Below, piece after piece: positions 5,692-5,898 of a stretch of DNA of 5,898 nt. The stretch is from the NCBI GenBank assembly GCA_964544305.1, contig CAZJAZ010000084.1, positions 1 to 5,898 on the forward strand, written 5' to 3'. Source of the stretch: JAFDWI01 sp964544305 (GTDB lineage: Bacteria > Actinomycetota > Acidimicrobiia > Acidimicrobiales > Iamiaceae). Position numbers and translations under genes: made by a program. Position 1 is the first letter of the stretch; each line of letters begins with the position of its first letter. The notes below the pieces were generated by a model that was not told the DNA's origin, searched no databases, and worked only from the letters and a program-made list of their open reading frames with translations.

Positions 5692-5898
5692 ACAAACTTC
5701 GGGATTCCTTAGAATCCTGGCGTGCTTCGAACAGCGCAATATCGCCTATGTTCTCGTTGGCATGGGAGCCGGGCTGCTCCACGGCTCAACTCATGTCACC
5801 CAGGACATCGACTTCCTGATCTCAGACGACCTCGAAAACCGGCACCGAACTGCCCTCGCCCTTACCGACCTCGGTGCCCGAACACCGAACGGACCGGG
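5678..5898 (+). CDS. Nucleotidyltransferase-fold protein, N-terminal part (3' end outside window)
   Basis: The frame starts at an ATG inside the end of the preceding gene and stays open to the window edge, giving 73 complete codons. After a short helix (GFLRILACFEQRNI) comes YVLVGMGAGLLHGSTHVTQD and then IDF at residues 24-46. This is the signature of a minimal nucleotidyltransferase fold: hydrophobic strand, Gly-rich turn (G28, G30), then the DxD pair Asp43/Asp45 that binds metal and NTP. This layout (VGG-A...hG..R.T.DiD) is seen in AbiEii-type and related stand-alone nucleotidyltransferases. Many of these act as toxins or abortive-infection effectors by modifying tRNA or proteins, while others are housekeeping or of unknown role. 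Here the usual GG/GS turn reads GMG and the usual Arg between HG and T is a His (STHVT). No Shine-Dalgarno precedes the ATG; translation is probably coupled to the upstream gene. The C-terminal part is not visible, so the subfamily cannot be set. Confidence 0.75.
   Translation, partial: MTDPEQTSGFLRILACFEQRNIAYVLVGMGAGLLHGSTHVTQDIDFLISDDLENRHRTALALTDLGARTPNGP

Noticed and set aside
1..5898. CRISPR array, tRNA, rRNA or insertion sequence
   Set aside because: I saw no spaced direct repeats, no cloverleaf-like or rRNA-like segments, and no transposase or terminal inverted repeats.

Overview
The window looks like a draft-genome or metagenome-assembled scaffold from a moderately GC-rich actinobacterium. 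Three things point that way: the codon choice, the secreted esterase families present, and TANNNT boxes placed 6-7 nt in front of start codons, a layout typical of actinobacterial leaderless genes. A class such as Acidimicrobiia is only a guess. A run of 100 N (4692-4791) is a scaffold gap and cuts one gene.

Left edge (1-363, plus strand): the 3' end of a gene that enters from outside the window. Its product resembles the C-terminal half of a PilZ-type (c-di-GMP-binding) domain followed by a basic tail. It converges on, and overlaps by 11 bp, the end of the next gene.

Centre (353-4691 and into the gap, minus strand): three consecutive genes for alpha/beta-hydrolases, two with visible signal peptides. 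In transcription order they are a secretory-lipase-family enzyme whose 5' end is lost in the gap (3798-4691), a second member of that family (2421-3737), and a larger CocE/NonD (peptidase S15-like) acyl esterase with a C-terminal beta-sandwich domain (353-2308). They probably act outside the cytoplasm on esters, lipids or similar substrates, but the sequence does not give the substrate. The second and third proteins come from different subfamilies yet end in the same pentapeptide, PTFTG, after a Pro/Thr/Ala-rich linker. Both of these genes also have a TANNNT box exactly 6 nt before the ATG, suggesting separate leaderless transcripts.

Right side (plus strand): a stand-alone Nudix hydrolase (4899-5372), divergent from the lipase genes. 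Then comes a two-gene unit running off the window: a 66-residue protein of unknown family (5491-5691) overlapping by 14 bp the start of a nucleotidyltransferase-fold protein (5678-5898, partial). The pair is arranged like a toxin-antitoxin module, and a 7-bp inverted repeat sits over the expected -35/-10 region of its promoter.

The observations most worth following are the shared C-terminal tag on the two secreted hydrolases and the small-protein/nucleotidyltransferase pair with its possible operator. Neither can be called a new system from this sequence alone.
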